Shown here piece by piece: positions 24,186 through 32,310 of a stretch of DNA of 40,718 nt; position 1 is the stretch's first letter; each line of letters begins with the position of its first letter. The notes beneath the pieces are model-generated. The model had not been told where the DNA came from, did no database searches, and was given only the letters and a program-made list of their open reading frames with translations. The position numbers and the translations under genes were made by a program. Origin of the DNA: Flavobacteriales bacterium (lineage in GTDB: Bacteria > Bacteroidota > Bacteroidia > Flavobacteriales_D > Crocinitomicaceae); NCBI GenBank assembly GCA_003331365.1, contig QOQC01000006.1:1-40718 (forward strand), read 5' to 3'.

Positions 24186-25064
24186 ATGTTTGATAAATTC
24201 ATTTCGTATCTTCAATTTGAAAAGCGGTATTCCGAGCATACAGTGCTTGCATATGGTCAAGATTTAAACGCATTTGTTGAATTTGCCGAAGTAAAAAAAA
24301 TATCAGAGTTTGCTGATTTGTCATCCGCATTTATTCGTTCTTGGATTGTTTATTTGATTGAAGGTGGAATGAAAAATAAATCCGTCAATCGAAAATTGGC
24401 ATCCTTACGTACCTTTTATAAGTGGCTTCGTAAGGAAGGGTTGGTAGATCGCTCTCCTATGACAAAAGTACAGGGACCGAAAAACGAAAAACATTTGCCC
24501 GTTTTTGCAAAAGAATCTGAATTACTGCCTTCAAAAATTGAGGAATTATTTTCGGATGATTACAGTGGAAAAAGAGATGCGCTGATGTTAGAGCTTTTTT
24601 ATCAAACTGGAATTCGATTAAGCGAATTAATTGGTTTGACTCTTAAGGATATTCAAGGCAATCAAATTAAAGTGCTAGGTAAAAGAAATAAAGAAAGAAT
24701 CATACCCATCTCTGATGATCTTGTTCAACAAATCCAAGAGTACCTTGAACTCCGTAAAGAGATTTCTTCCAAATGCGAGAATCTTTTATTGCTGGACAGT
24801 GGCAATAAACTATATCCAACTTTTGCTTATCGAAAAATAAATTATTATCTTGGAAAGGTAACGAGTTTAGATAAAAAGAGTCCACATATCTTGAGACACA
24901 CCTTTGCAACGCACATGCTCAACAGAGGTACAGGTTTGGAAACCCTTAAAGATTTACTAGGGCATGCCAATCTCTCAGCCACACAGGTATATACTCACAA
25001 TTCGTTCGCGCAGTTAAATTCAATTTATTCACAAGCTCACCCGCGTGGGCATAAAACCAGTTAA
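24186..25064 (+). CDS. xerC: Tyrosine recombinase XerC
   Basis: The 292-aa enzyme resolves chromosome dimers at dif with its partner XerD. The N-terminal SAM-like core-binding domain (about 1-90) contains FEKRYSEHTVLAYGQDLNAF. The catalytic domain has the tyrosine recombinase set R144 (TGIRLSELIGL), a likely Lys near 166, H234 and R237 (HILRHTFATHML), H260 (LLGHANLSATQVYTH) and nucleophile Y269. The tail AHPRG is typical of XerC. The start follows a terminator T-run with no ribosome-binding site, which is normal for this phylum. hpf starts 2 nt after the stop. Confidence 0.92.
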   Translation: MFDKFISYLQFEKRYSEHTVLAYGQDLNAFVEFAEVKKISEFADLSSAFIRSWIVYLIEGGMKNKSVNRKLASLRTFYKWLRKEGLVDRSPMTKVQGPKNEKHLPVFAKESELLPSKIEELFSDDYSGKRDALMLELFYQTGIRLSELIGLTLKDIQGNQIKVLGKRNKERIIPISDDLVQQIQEYLELRKEISSKCENLLLLDSGNKLYPTFAYRKINYYLGKVTSLDKKSPHILRHTFATHMLNRGTGLETLKDLLGHANLSATQVYTHNSFAQLNSIYSQAHPRGHKTS

Positions 25065-25066
25065 AT

Positions 25067-25354
25067 ATGGATACTCAAATGCACGCCATTCATTTCAAAG
25101 CAGACAAAAAATTATTGTCATTCATTCAGGAAAGACTCAATAAATTGGAGCAGTTCAATGATCAAATTGTTTCTGCAGAAGTTTATTTAAGACTTGATAA
25201 GGATCGTGAGAAAGAGAACAAAATAACTGAAATTAAATTACACGTACCTGGTAAAGATTTATTCGCAAAGAAACAATGTAAGAGTTTTGAAGAAGCAACG
25301 AATGTTGCTGTAGAAGCACTCAGAAGGCAAATCATGAAGGATAAAACGCGTTAG
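25067..25354 (+). CDS. hpf: Ribosome hibernation-promoting factor, short form
   Basis: The 95-aa protein has the beta-alpha-beta-beta-beta-alpha fold of HPF/YfiA: MHAIHFKADKKLLSFIQERL, a variable turn, AEVYLRLDKDREKENKITEI and LHVPGKDLFAKKQCKSFEEA. It binds the 30S subunit in the decoding region and silences ribosomes in stationary phase. Only the short N-terminal domain is present, without the dimerisation domain of long HPF, so its mode would be like E. coli HPF or YfiA. It starts 2 nt after xerC and probably shares its transcript. In many related genomes tRNA genes follow hpf; none is seen here. Confidence 0.9.
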   Translation: MDTQMHAIHFKADKKLLSFIQERLNKLEQFNDQIVSAEVYLRLDKDREKENKITEIKLHVPGKDLFAKKQCKSFEEATNVAVEALRRQIMKDKTR

Positions 25355-25381
25355 CACAAATTCATTTAATCTCTCCGTGTA

Positions 25382-25909
25382 TTGAAAGCAAAGTGCTTTT
25401 TATTATTGACTCTAATATTTTCTGTTTCATTCTGTTTTACTCAAGAATTGACAAACAATGAAAAGGAATTGTATGAGCTTATTATGGCCTATAGAAAGCG
25501 CAATAATCTACCTAAAATTCCTTTGTCACCATCACTTACATATGTTGCTCAAACACATAGTAAAGATCTTGCTGACAACCGACCAGATATAGGGAATTGT
25601 AATGCCCATAGTTGGTCTGAAAGTGGGAAATGGACTTCCTGCTGCTATACCTCTGACCATGTCAAAGCAAGCTGCATGTGGGACAAACCAAAAGAATTGA
25701 GTAATTACAAATTTCCCGGATATGAGATTTCATGTGTAAGTTCTGATCAATTAACTCCAGAGGAGGCCCTTAATACCTGGAAATTAAGCACAGCACATAA
25801 TAATGTAATTATCAATAAGGGTATTTGGGATGGCAAATGGGAGGCCATTGGTATAGGGATGTATGAGGGTTATGCTACAGTTTGGTTCGGACATTACCCT
25901 GAGCCTTAA
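25382..25909 (+). CDS. Secreted CAP-domain (SCP/PR-1) protein
   Basis: The 175-aa product has a signal peptide (MKAKCFLLLTLIFSVSFCFT) and a CAP domain. Candidate conserved cavity residues are H76 (NAHSW), E115 (GYEIS), E154 (WEAIGIG) and H139 (AHNNVI). ELYELIMAYRKRNNLPKIPL and YVAQTHSKDLADNRP mark the domain start. It begins with TTG (25382) because no ATG or GTG precedes it in frame before a stop at 25367. Five mature-region cysteines (73, 87, 88, 98, 118) suggest disulfides. Function of bacterial CAP proteins is varied and unproven here. Its stop is interlocked with the convergent hypothetical gene through TTAA at 25906-25909. Confidence 0.8.
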   Translation: MKAKCFLLLTLIFSVSFCFTQELTNNEKELYELIMAYRKRNNLPKIPLSPSLTYVAQTHSKDLADNRPDIGNCNAHSWSESGKWTSCCYTSDHVKASCMWDKPKELSNYKFPGYEISCVSSDQLTPEEALNTWKLSTAHNNVIINKGIWDGKWEAIGIGMYEGYATVWFGHYPEP

Positions 25910-26307
25910 TTTAGAATTTCTCGATTAATTAGCTCCAGATAATCCATGGGTCGTCCCGTAAGTCTTTGGATAAGCTCAATTCTATTATATTCGTTCAGAA
26001 TCATTAAATCTTCTATGACCCCATATGATTCCATGTATCCATCGTAAAATGAATGAATCATTCCTCGAGATAATTGGTCAATGTAGGAAACCACTTGTGA
26101 TTGTTGAACTTCATCTGGTGCCTCTAAATCTATTGAAGAAACATTAAAGTTATCATGAACATATTCACATAAATACTCGGCACATTCCTTTAATGATTGT
26201 TTCTTGATTTGGGTGGGAATGTATTCATTGCCGATATCACGGACTCTTAATTCATCAAACCCCATTAAATATTCGCGGAAATTTTCGTCATCAGTTAGTA
26301 GCTTCAT
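25906..26307 (-). CDS. Hypothetical protein, 133 aa, unrecognised
   Basis: I do not recognise the family. The product is acidic and soluble with no signal peptide or membrane helix, probably alpha-helical: a first part MKLLTDDENFREYLMGFDEL, a middle helix with SQVVSYIDQLSRGMIHSFYD, and a C-terminal helix RIELIQRLTGRPMDYLELIN. The starting ATG at 26307 is preceded by a near-perfect 20-bp palindrome (26310-26329). It is a lone minus-strand gene whose stop codon is interlocked with that of the CAP gene at TTAA 25906-25909. The outer-membrane barrel gene upstream is separated by 76 nt. No function can be assigned. Confidence 0.6.
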   Translation of the reverse strand: MKLLTDDENFREYLMGFDELRVRDIGNEYIPTQIKKQSLKECAEYLCEYVHDNFNVSSIDLEAPDEVQQSQVVSYIDQLSRGMIHSFYDGYMESYGVIEDLMILNEYNRIELIQRLTGRPMDYLELINREILN

Positions 26308-26309
26308 AA

Positions 26310-26329
26310 TTTGTAGTTTAAATTACAAA
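26310..26329. repeat. Near-perfect 20-bp palindrome upstream of the 133-aa gene
   Basis: Arms TTTGTA and TACAAA flank the symmetric TTTAAA core, with one mismatched pair. The element lies 2 nt upstream of the ATG of the 133-aa minus-strand gene, where a regulator or an mRNA leader fold could act. An operator role is inferred only from symmetry and position. Confidence 0.35.
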
Positions 26330-26340
26330 GCAACACAATG

Positions 26341-26363
26341 AGTCCGTAATCTTTTTACGGACT
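26341..26363. repeat. Perfect 9-bp inverted repeat downstream of the outer-membrane barrel gene
   Basis: AGTCCGTAA (26341-26349) and TTACGGACT (26355-26363) surround loop TCTTT. For minus-strand transcription it falls 20 nt after the stop of the gene at 26384-27109 and could end or stabilise its transcript. No T-run follows on either strand, so it is not a standard intrinsic terminator. Confidence 0.4.
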
Positions 26364-26383
26364 AATGTAAATATGATTTTTGA

Positions 26384-27109
26384 TTACTCTATGGTGTAGG
26401 TGGCACCAATTACAATGCCTCCAGAAACAGCTTGAGTGGGCTCATGCGTTGGGTACCAAAAAGAAGGATCTTCTTCACTGCCTAAAGCATAATTTCTAGC
26501 ATCAACACCCATGAGGTCTCCAAAGCTGTATTGTAACCTGATACCTACAAGAATCCCAATGGGAATACTTTCTCCTAATGGAATTTTCGCACCAAATCCT
26601 AATACACCAGAAAGGTAAGAACCACTGTATTGTTCACTAACGTCTTTTGGATCATCTTCATATGTTCCTAATGGAGTTGTTCCAGATCTCGTATAGGTTG
26701 CTGAGGAAATATTCGTAAGCTGTGGGCCAAATTCTATATACGAACCACTTTCACTTTTAAACTTCAATAATAATGGAATCTGCAGAGTTTTTAGGTTGAC
26801 ACTTGAATTGTAAGTGTCTATAGTAGAATTGAGTATTGGATCTGTAATTACACCCTCATATGAGCCATTATGGGTAGCATAATTAAATTCTATTCCAATA
26901 CCAATAATGCCAGCATACACATTTCCTGCAACCCCGTATGTTGAACCCCATCCCATCGCGTAGTCTTGACTTGCACCAAGGTCAGAAATATTTTTATTTA
27001 GTAACCAAGTTGAGTTTGCAGACCCTTTGGCCTGAACATCGATAGAAAATTGAGAAAATGTTGTTGAAATGCCACAAATAAGGGCTAGAATAAATAGGAG
27101 GGTTTTCAT
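26384..27109 (-). CDS. Outer-membrane beta-barrel protein
   Basis: The 241-aa product has a signal peptide (MKTLLFILALICGISTTFSQ) and alternating amphipathic strands typical of a small porin-like or PorT-like barrel of Bacteroidota. Marks are the strand GIIGIGIEFNYATHNGSYEG, LKTLQIPLLLKFKSESGSYI and the closing GIVIGATYTIE. The LQIPLLLKF and YIEFGPQ motifs are frequent in the outer-membrane beta-barrel family. No enzyme or transport specificity can be seen. It is a single-gene unit on the minus strand with a -7 box upstream at 27131-27138. An inverted repeat follows its stop. Confidence 0.8.
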   Translation of the reverse strand: MKTLLFILALICGISTTFSQFSIDVQAKGSANSTWLLNKNISDLGASQDYAMGWGSTYGVAGNVYAGIIGIGIEFNYATHNGSYEGVITDPILNSTIDTYNSSVNLKTLQIPLLLKFKSESGSYIEFGPQLTNISSATYTRSGTTPLGTYEDDPKDVSEQYSGSYLSGVLGFGAKIPLGESIPIGILVGIRLQYSFGDLMGVDARNYALGSEEDPSFWYPTHEPTQAVSGGIVIGATYTIE

Positions 27110-27130
27110 TTTATTTTTTTTTGTTTAGCC

Positions 27131-27138
27131 CAAAAATA
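27131..27138 (-). promoter_or_regulatory. Candidate -7 box of the outer-membrane barrel gene
   Basis: The minus strand reads TATTTTTG, matching TAnnTTTG, 21 nt upstream of the ATG at 27109. No -33 TTG at correct spacing is visible, although TTTG repeats lie a little too close at 27141-27154. Confidence 0.4.
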
Positions 27139-27184
27139 AGCAAAACAAATCAAATCGGAATAGAGAAAATTTCAATATAGGTTT

Positions 27185-29566
27185 TTATCTTTTTAGCTGA
27201 AAAAAACTTGAGTATGTTTTATTTATTCCACGAATTTCAAGGATATAAAAATAAGTACCTTCCGTAAGCTCATTTCCAGCCCAAGAGTTGTCATAAGATT
27301 CAGCCTGATAAACCAAATTACCCCAGCGGTTAAAGATAAATATTTCGTTTTCAGGATAAAATTCAAGATACTGAAATGCCAACTGATCATTTATACCATC
27401 ATCATTGGGTGTAATCACATTAATATTTTCAATGTCAGCTGGAACAACCAATAGGGTCTCGCATATATTGTCAAAGCATCCTTCCGAATCCACAATATTC
27501 AGGCAAATCTCATAATTTCCAGGTGTAGAAAATGCCTCAATAAAAACACTATCTGATGAACTATTTGACCCGTCTAGGGTCCAACCCCATGATTGAATAG
27601 GTGAATTATATACTGATGAGACATCAGAGGCCTGTAGATTAACATTCACAATTAATGGATTTGCATTTAATTCAATTTGAGCTTGGGGATTTGGAACAAT
27701 ATCAATGACAATTTCAGTGGTGTCCGAGTAACAATCTCCAAAGGAAGCAAATGTGAAATAAGATTGGGTTAAAGCCATTTCACTATTATTCTCAGCCGTA
27801 AATGAAATAGGTCCAAAACCATTAACACCTTCACCGAAATGTTGTACTGCACCTCCTTCTAAACAGCTAATTAATCCAATTTCTACAGTCTCTCCACTAC
27901 AAAAAACATCATCATAGTCTGCAATGACATTTGGCGTTGGATCAATAGGCTTAGAATTATTTGGGATATTTAAAATACTTTGTCCACAGGCATCCGTAAT
28001 TATAGGGGGAGGTATATCTAATGAAGTATAATTTTCATCACAATATATGGGGCAATCTGGAATCGTTAAGGTAAATACATTATTAGTAGATCCAGCTCCA
28101 CACCCTACATTTTCACCCGCTGTAACCACCTCATTTGTCCAAGGATGTGTGAAGGTATATGGCGCCACTCCGTAGCGAGCGTATCCCGTTGCATTGAATG
28201 TACAGGTATTGGAACAAATGGAAGCCTGAGATACATAAAATTCATTACCATATACCTCCGGTGTTTTCCCGTAAACAACAACTCTAAAAGGCCAATCTGT
28301 AATATCATCGTAAAGTACATATTGTGTATTGCAACCAATTCCATAATCGCCTCTTGCAAGATTCATGCTCACCCATACGGAAGTATCATTACATGACTCG
28401 GGAAAACAGCAGGCTAGTGGATTTCTCAAATCAAAACTATCTAGATAAGCTGTTCCTGGGAGATCTGCGGTGGGGCCTACAATCGTAAAATTTTGAGAAT
28501 TCGCACAGTTTGTACTAAAGTTCATTACTCCATCGCTCATGACTGCTGGAGAAAATGGATTGGCATAAAAACTTCCCGTTACAAAAAATCCACTTATCGT
28601 AACTCCTGCTGGAATAGTAACAAGAATACTATCTGAATTGAAAGCAGGCAAAAGACAGGATGGCATATCTCCTCCATTCCATTCAACCGGTGGACCGGAA
28701 ATTTCAGGATCAATAATTACGGGATATGCTCTTTGGACATCAGATAACCAACTACTAGGCACACAAGATTCTAATCGGTTTTCTCCGTCCTTTTTCACAA
28801 TTCGGTAACCGCCTAGGATATAGTTTTTATTTGAATCATAACATAGTAATGGTCGTATTTTTGCCACCTCGACTCCATTTTCATTTTGAACGACAAGAGT
28901 TCCGTATATTAAACCATCTTTCACGTAGGAGTGGTTTTTTAATGGAATACATTCAAAAGTTGTTGGCAGTTCAAAGGTTTCTGAAATAACCAAATTGTCT
29001 TGATTGGTCGGAATACTTTCATTTAATCTATAGGCATACTTAATCTTATTTTCTGAGAATACAACCTGTTTATCAATACCATCAAAATAGTTTTCAAAGT
29101 ATGCCGTGTTTTTTTGAAATTCAAAAGAACTATTGACGTTCGGTTGATTCTGCAAATGACCTTTTCTCATTGTTAGCAAATCGTATTTTCCAATGCTTAA
29201 TGAGAAGCTACCATCCTCATTAAGATATGTAGGATAGGGCTGTTGACTTGCTGCATACCCCGATTGTGATTTCATTAATTTAGGATCAATTCGTTCCATA
29301 GAGCCATTCTTGTAATAGTGAATAGGCTTTGATGAAAATTCCGATCGAATATCCCCTTTTGAATTCATAAAAAAAACAGCATTCAATGTTCGTTTGGAGA
29401 TATCTTCCTGCCAATCTTCTATATACGTTGCAGGTTCTTCATTTAATTCATGAATCAGGTTTGATGAAAGTGAAGCATTGGGTGACCAGGACTCAAAATC
29501 ATCATTTTGTCCCTTTATTGAGGAACAAATAAACAAAAATCCATATAGAAGTAAGGAATATTTCAT
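27185..29566 (-). CDS. T9SS cargo protein with gliding-motility type C-terminal domain
   Basis: The 793-aa product has a signal peptide (MKYSLLLYGFLFICSSIKGQ). A long N-terminal region of about 270 residues includes AYPVIIDPEISG, a phrase common in large Bacteroidota surface proteins. A cysteine-rich beta region lies near 290-530. A PKD-like module (about 620-700) is marked by IQSWGWTLDG and FSTPGNYEICLNIVDSEGC. The C-terminal type B T9SS domain (about 710-793) has NVITPNDDGINDQLAF, IFNRWGNLVYQAE and ELTEGTYFYILEI. It is likely exported across both membranes and exposed or released. It is unrelated in its N-terminal part to the PKD gene at the left edge. A lone gene on the minus strand. Confidence 0.87.
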   Translation of the reverse strand: MKYSLLLYGFLFICSSIKGQNDDFESWSPNASLSSNLIHELNEEPATYIEDWQEDISKRTLNAVFFMNSKGDIRSEFSSKPIHYYKNGSMERIDPKLMKSQSGYAASQQPYPTYLNEDGSFSLSIGKYDLLTMRKGHLQNQPNVNSSFEFQKNTAYFENYFDGIDKQVVFSENKIKYAYRLNESIPTNQDNLVISETFELPTTFECIPLKNHSYVKDGLIYGTLVVQNENGVEVAKIRPLLCYDSNKNYILGGYRIVKKDGENRLESCVPSSWLSDVQRAYPVIIDPEISGPPVEWNGGDMPSCLLPAFNSDSILVTIPAGVTISGFFVTGSFYANPFSPAVMSDGVMNFSTNCANSQNFTIVGPTADLPGTAYLDSFDLRNPLACCFPESCNDTSVWVSMNLARGDYGIGCNTQYVLYDDITDWPFRVVVYGKTPEVYGNEFYVSQASICSNTCTFNATGYARYGVAPYTFTHPWTNEVVTAGENVGCGAGSTNNVFTLTIPDCPIYCDENYTSLDIPPPIITDACGQSILNIPNNSKPIDPTPNVIADYDDVFCSGETVEIGLISCLEGGAVQHFGEGVNGFGPISFTAENNSEMALTQSYFTFASFGDCYSDTTEIVIDIVPNPQAQIELNANPLIVNVNLQASDVSSVYNSPIQSWGWTLDGSNSSSDSVFIEAFSTPGNYEICLNIVDSEGCFDNICETLLVVPADIENINVITPNDDGINDQLAFQYLEFYPENEIFIFNRWGNLVYQAESYDNSWAGNELTEGTYFYILEIRGINKTYSSFFQLKR

Positions 29567-29644
29567 GTATTTGATACATACTAAGTTAGCTAAAAATAAG
29601 ACGAAATGATGGCAGGAATAGTTTTACCTACAAAACAAATATTG

Positions 29645-30439
29645 CTATTGATTTTCGAGAACTGTGCTTTTTTGAGCGCTCAAAATGGATTGCTCAATAG
29701 CATTCCATAATAATATTCTTTGCTGTAAGGCTTGCTTTGATATTTCAATGACCTCATGGCACTTGACGGTATCTTCACCACACATTACTTCTATCATCTT
29801 CAAAGAAAGCGGTCCATGCTCATCTCCATCCAATTCAATATGGCGATCCAAATAGTATCTCAATTTATTATAATAAAGGTTATCGGAATCTGCTTTTTTC
29901 AGAATTTCAATAAACATATCGGGAATTACATCTTCTCGTCCAAAGGTGAATGCGGCCGCAATGCAATGTCCCTTACCAGATTCAATGACTTCAAATGTAA
30001 ATTGCACAAAATTCTTAACTGCAGGATCAACATGTAGCTGATTTAAAGCCGCTTTCACAGAGTAACCATTATTTATTAAATGAACGAGCTGAGTGACTTG
30101 GGTATCATCTGCACCTATTTGTTTCATTGCATCTAAGTACATTTCAAAATGACTCTTTGCTTCACCTTTTTCATTAATATCACTTTCCTCAGCGTGTACT
30201 ATCTCATTGATAAATCGCGCCAAGTTAGCTGCTGGTCTTGGAGTCCATGGAACAGAAGTATTGGTCAGCTCATTTTGAAGTGCTTTAAGCAAAGACATAA
30301 AGTCCCAAACAGCAAAAACGTGCATAGACATAAATAGTTGAATATCTTTTATGCTATTAAGCTGCCGATAAAGCTCGTGATTCTGCAATTGCTTTCTTAG
30401 TGGAAGCAATTGTGCTTCCATTTTTTCAATCTGTGTCAT
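29645..30439 (-). CDS. DUF3050 family heme-oxygenase-like protein
   Basis: The 264-aa soluble protein matches DUF3050: [16 protein letters not shown] (40-55), [20 protein letters not shown] (68-86), [20 protein letters not shown] and [18 protein letters not shown]. The family belongs to the heme-oxygenase-like superfamily. Conserved His/Glu/Asp residues (H40, E79, H82, E85, H200, D204, H208) could bind a metal pair, as in the non-heme diiron oxidases and oxygenases of this fold; that is inference. The neighbouring genes do not form a pathway with it, so no substrate can be named. It has its own -7 box and a small inverted repeat in the leader. Confidence 0.82.
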   Translation of the reverse strand: MTQIEKMEAQLLPLRKQLQNHELYRQLNSIKDIQLFMSMHVFAVWDFMSLLKALQNELTNTSVPWTPRPAANLARFINEIVHAEESDINEKGEAKSHFEMYLDAMKQIGADDTQVTQLVHLINNGYSVKAALNQLHVDPAVKNFVQFTFEVIESGKGHCIAAAFTFGREDVIPDMFIEILKKADSDNLYYNKLRYYLDRHIELDGDEHGPLSLKMIEVMCGEDTVKCHEVIEISKQALQQRILLWNAIEQSILSAQKSTVLENQ

Positions 30440-30462
30440 AATCCTAAAATAATTCGCGATTC

Positions 30463-30480
30463 ACTCGACTTTTGTCGAAT
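30463..30480. repeat. Small inverted repeat in the DUF3050 gene leader
   Basis: TCGAC (30465-30469) and GTCGA (30474-30478) flank TTTT, and the outer pair A30463/T30480 also matches. It lies between the predicted start of transcription (near 30484) and the ATG at 30439, so it could be an operator or an RNA hairpin. Weak on its own. Confidence 0.25.
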
Positions 30481-30487
30481 GAGGATA

Positions 30488-30495
30488 CAAAAATA
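30488..30495 (-). promoter_or_regulatory. Candidate -7 box of the DUF3050 gene
   Basis: The minus strand reads TATTTTTG, matching TAnnTTTG. Initiation near 30484 gives a leader of about 45 nt, containing the inverted repeat at 30463-30480. No clear -33 TTG. Confidence 0.4.
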
Positions 30496-30538
30496 ACCAA
30501 GATTACTCAGATTTTGTTCTCAGTTAAACAGATAGATT

Positions 30539-32134
30539 TTAACGAACGAGTATTTTTTTAATCTCGTTGAATGAATTACTCTCTAAACGGACAAAATAGG
30601 TGCCTGAAGATAAGTGACTTATGTTGATTTGCGTGAATTCTTTTTGAGTCATAAACTGTTGAAAAAGTTTGCCATGAATGTCACTAATGGATATGATACT
30701 ATTCGGCGCACATTTAATATTTAAGACGTCATTTGTTGGATTGGGATAGATGTTAAAATTAGCTTGTATTTCATTCAAATTTAAATCGGTATCATCAGCA
30801 CAATTACCGGGCATATTAATATCCATCCAATTCAATCTATTGGTAATCCAGTTGATCATTGTGCTGATTTCCTCTTCATAAGATTGAGGAATTGGCTCAG
30901 GCTCAATCCAAATGGATTCTCCAATGAACTCATCCCATTTTTCAAAATTTCTTTGAATGGCTTGAGATAAATAAGTGGTGTCTTCAAGTATCCAATTGAT
31001 TACGCTGTCTGTATGCATAAATGAAGATCGAAATTCAGTCCATCTGCATTTTAATCGATTTTGAAATACTTCGTCTTGCATCATACTTTGCCACCACATG
31101 GGCATAGATTCTAAATCCCAGCAATCCTGATTTTGTAAATAAGTCCAACCTGTTGGAATATGGTTTGAGCAAACCAGAGAAACACCGTAGGTCTGATCAA
31201 AGTCCCAAATTGGCCCTGCAACCAGCTTTCCTCCTTTACTTTCGGCATCTTTGTGCACGTATGAACTCAGTTTATACCCATCTGAATTTTTACTGAATTC
31301 ATTTATCAATAAAAAGTCCGTAAAAGAGTTTAAATTGATGTAATCCGTATATCGGTTCCCTAAACTATTGATATAGTTATTTGCGAATAATGCTTCCTCA
31401 AATTCATCCATCCAGCTTTCAATATAAGCTGCCTGTTGGGGCTTGATTTTATTTGCCTTGGGATAATACCACTGATAAAACATGGGATTACCTCCCTGAG
31501 AATTGTAGTTAGATTCAAATCCTTGTGGGTCATCTAACCAATCCATTCTCAAAATATAACCACCGGTTAAAGAATCACCAGCGAGGTCATCTTCATCTAG
31601 CTTTTCGATATCCACCCGATCGTCATCTCGTTTGATTTTCTCTACCAAAATATAGATGCCTCGATAATCACCATTCAAAATGAGCTCAACATATTTCCAC
31701 TCTGAGGCATATTGTCCCATGCGTTGTGCCAAGTAAAAACTCATCGGAATTCGGACTTGAGATTTATCAATCACCATAGCATGTAGAATCCAATCTTCTT
31801 CGCCTCCCATTCCGAAAAGATTAACAGAGGTATCTGCATTCAAAGCCGTTCTTAATTCAATAGAATATGTTTTTTTATCAAACCCTTGCGTCGAGTTTCC
31901 GCGTGTTTCAATACCAATATTGCCATTGTAATGGTTGTAAGGGTCGTTTACTGAATTGATTCCGCCGTTTTCATCATAAATGATACCCATTGTGCCAATT
32001 ATTTTAGGCTCGTCAGGAATATCTTCATTGTCCGTATCTATAACAATAATCGGAAGATTGCTATTCAATTGTGAAATACACAGGTGGTTAAAAATGATAA
32101 GAAAAGAAATTGAAATAAGTGCTTTAAAATGCAT
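30539..32134 (-). CDS. CotH-kinase family protein with T9SS type A sorting domain
   Basis: From the ATG at 32134 the product is 531 aa with a signal peptide (MHFKALISISFLIIFNHLCI, cleavage after SQ). A start 25 codons upstream would place a hydrophilic stretch before the signal and is rejected. The CotH kinase domain is marked by RGNSTQGFDKKTYSIEL, EEDWILHAMVIDKSQVRIPM, LNGDYRGIYILVEKIKRDDD, INEFSKNSDGYKLSSY and GPIWDFDQTYGV, covering most of residues 60-350. CotH proteins are atypical secreted kinases phosphorylating spore coat proteins in Bacillus; targets of bacterial surface homologs are unknown. The last about 75 residues form a Por-type tail (NFNIYPNPTNDVLNIKC, LSSGTYFVRLE). It is divergent from the ilv operon. 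Confidence 0.88.
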   Translation of the reverse strand: MHFKALISISFLIIFNHLCISQLNSNLPIIVIDTDNEDIPDEPKIIGTMGIIYDENGGINSVNDPYNHYNGNIGIETRGNSTQGFDKKTYSIELRTALNADTSVNLFGMGGEEDWILHAMVIDKSQVRIPMSFYLAQRMGQYASEWKYVELILNGDYRGIYILVEKIKRDDDRVDIEKLDEDDLAGDSLTGGYILRMDWLDDPQGFESNYNSQGGNPMFYQWYYPKANKIKPQQAAYIESWMDEFEEALFANNYINSLGNRYTDYINLNSFTDFLLINEFSKNSDGYKLSSYVHKDAESKGGKLVAGPIWDFDQTYGVSLVCSNHIPTGWTYLQNQDCWDLESMPMWWQSMMQDEVFQNRLKCRWTEFRSSFMHTDSVINWILEDTTYLSQAIQRNFEKWDEFIGESIWIEPEPIPQSYEEEISTMINWITNRLNWMDINMPGNCADDTDLNLNEIQANFNIYPNPTNDVLNIKCAPNSIISISDIHGKLFQQFMTQKEFTQINISHLSSGTYFVRLESNSFNEIKKILVR

Positions 32135-32254
32135 TGCAATGGATTTTTGAATATAAAAATAAGGACCTTGTTTAAGCAAATAAATGATATTACAAGTTAT
32201 AACGGGCATTTTACTTTCTTGTTGTTTCCTTCTATTTTAACACAGTTTTTATTG

Positions 32255-32276
32255 AAATATGATTTTTATCATATTT
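32255..32276. promoter_or_regulatory. Perfect 9-bp inverted repeat with TGAT-N4-ATCA core upstream of the ilv leader promoter
   Basis: AAATATGAT (32255-32263) and ATCATATTT (32268-32276) flank TTTT. The TGAT-N4-ATCA core has the geometry of Crp/Fnr-family sites (FNR uses TTGAT-N4-ATCAA). The right arm occupies the expected -33 position of the ilv promoter, so a regulator bound here could repress or activate it. The site lies between the divergent CotH and ilv genes; 32135-32310 otherwise holds no gene. Confidence 0.4.
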
Positions 32277-32294
32277 TTCTTGAATAGCACGAAA

Positions 32295-32302
32295 TATATT
32301 TG
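32295..32302 (+). promoter_or_regulatory. -7 box of the ilv operon promoter
   Basis: TATATTTG matches TAnnTTTG. Initiation near 32306 gives only about 5 nt before the leader-peptide ATG at 32311. The -33 region is a run of T without a TTTG match and overlaps the right arm of the inverted repeat at 32255-32276. Confidence 0.5.
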
Positions 32303-32310
32303 TCCTCAGA

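Noticed and set aside
32135-32209. Upstream start (25 codons) for the CotH-family gene.
   Set aside because: It would place about 25 extra residues before a clear signal peptide beginning at MHFKALISIS.
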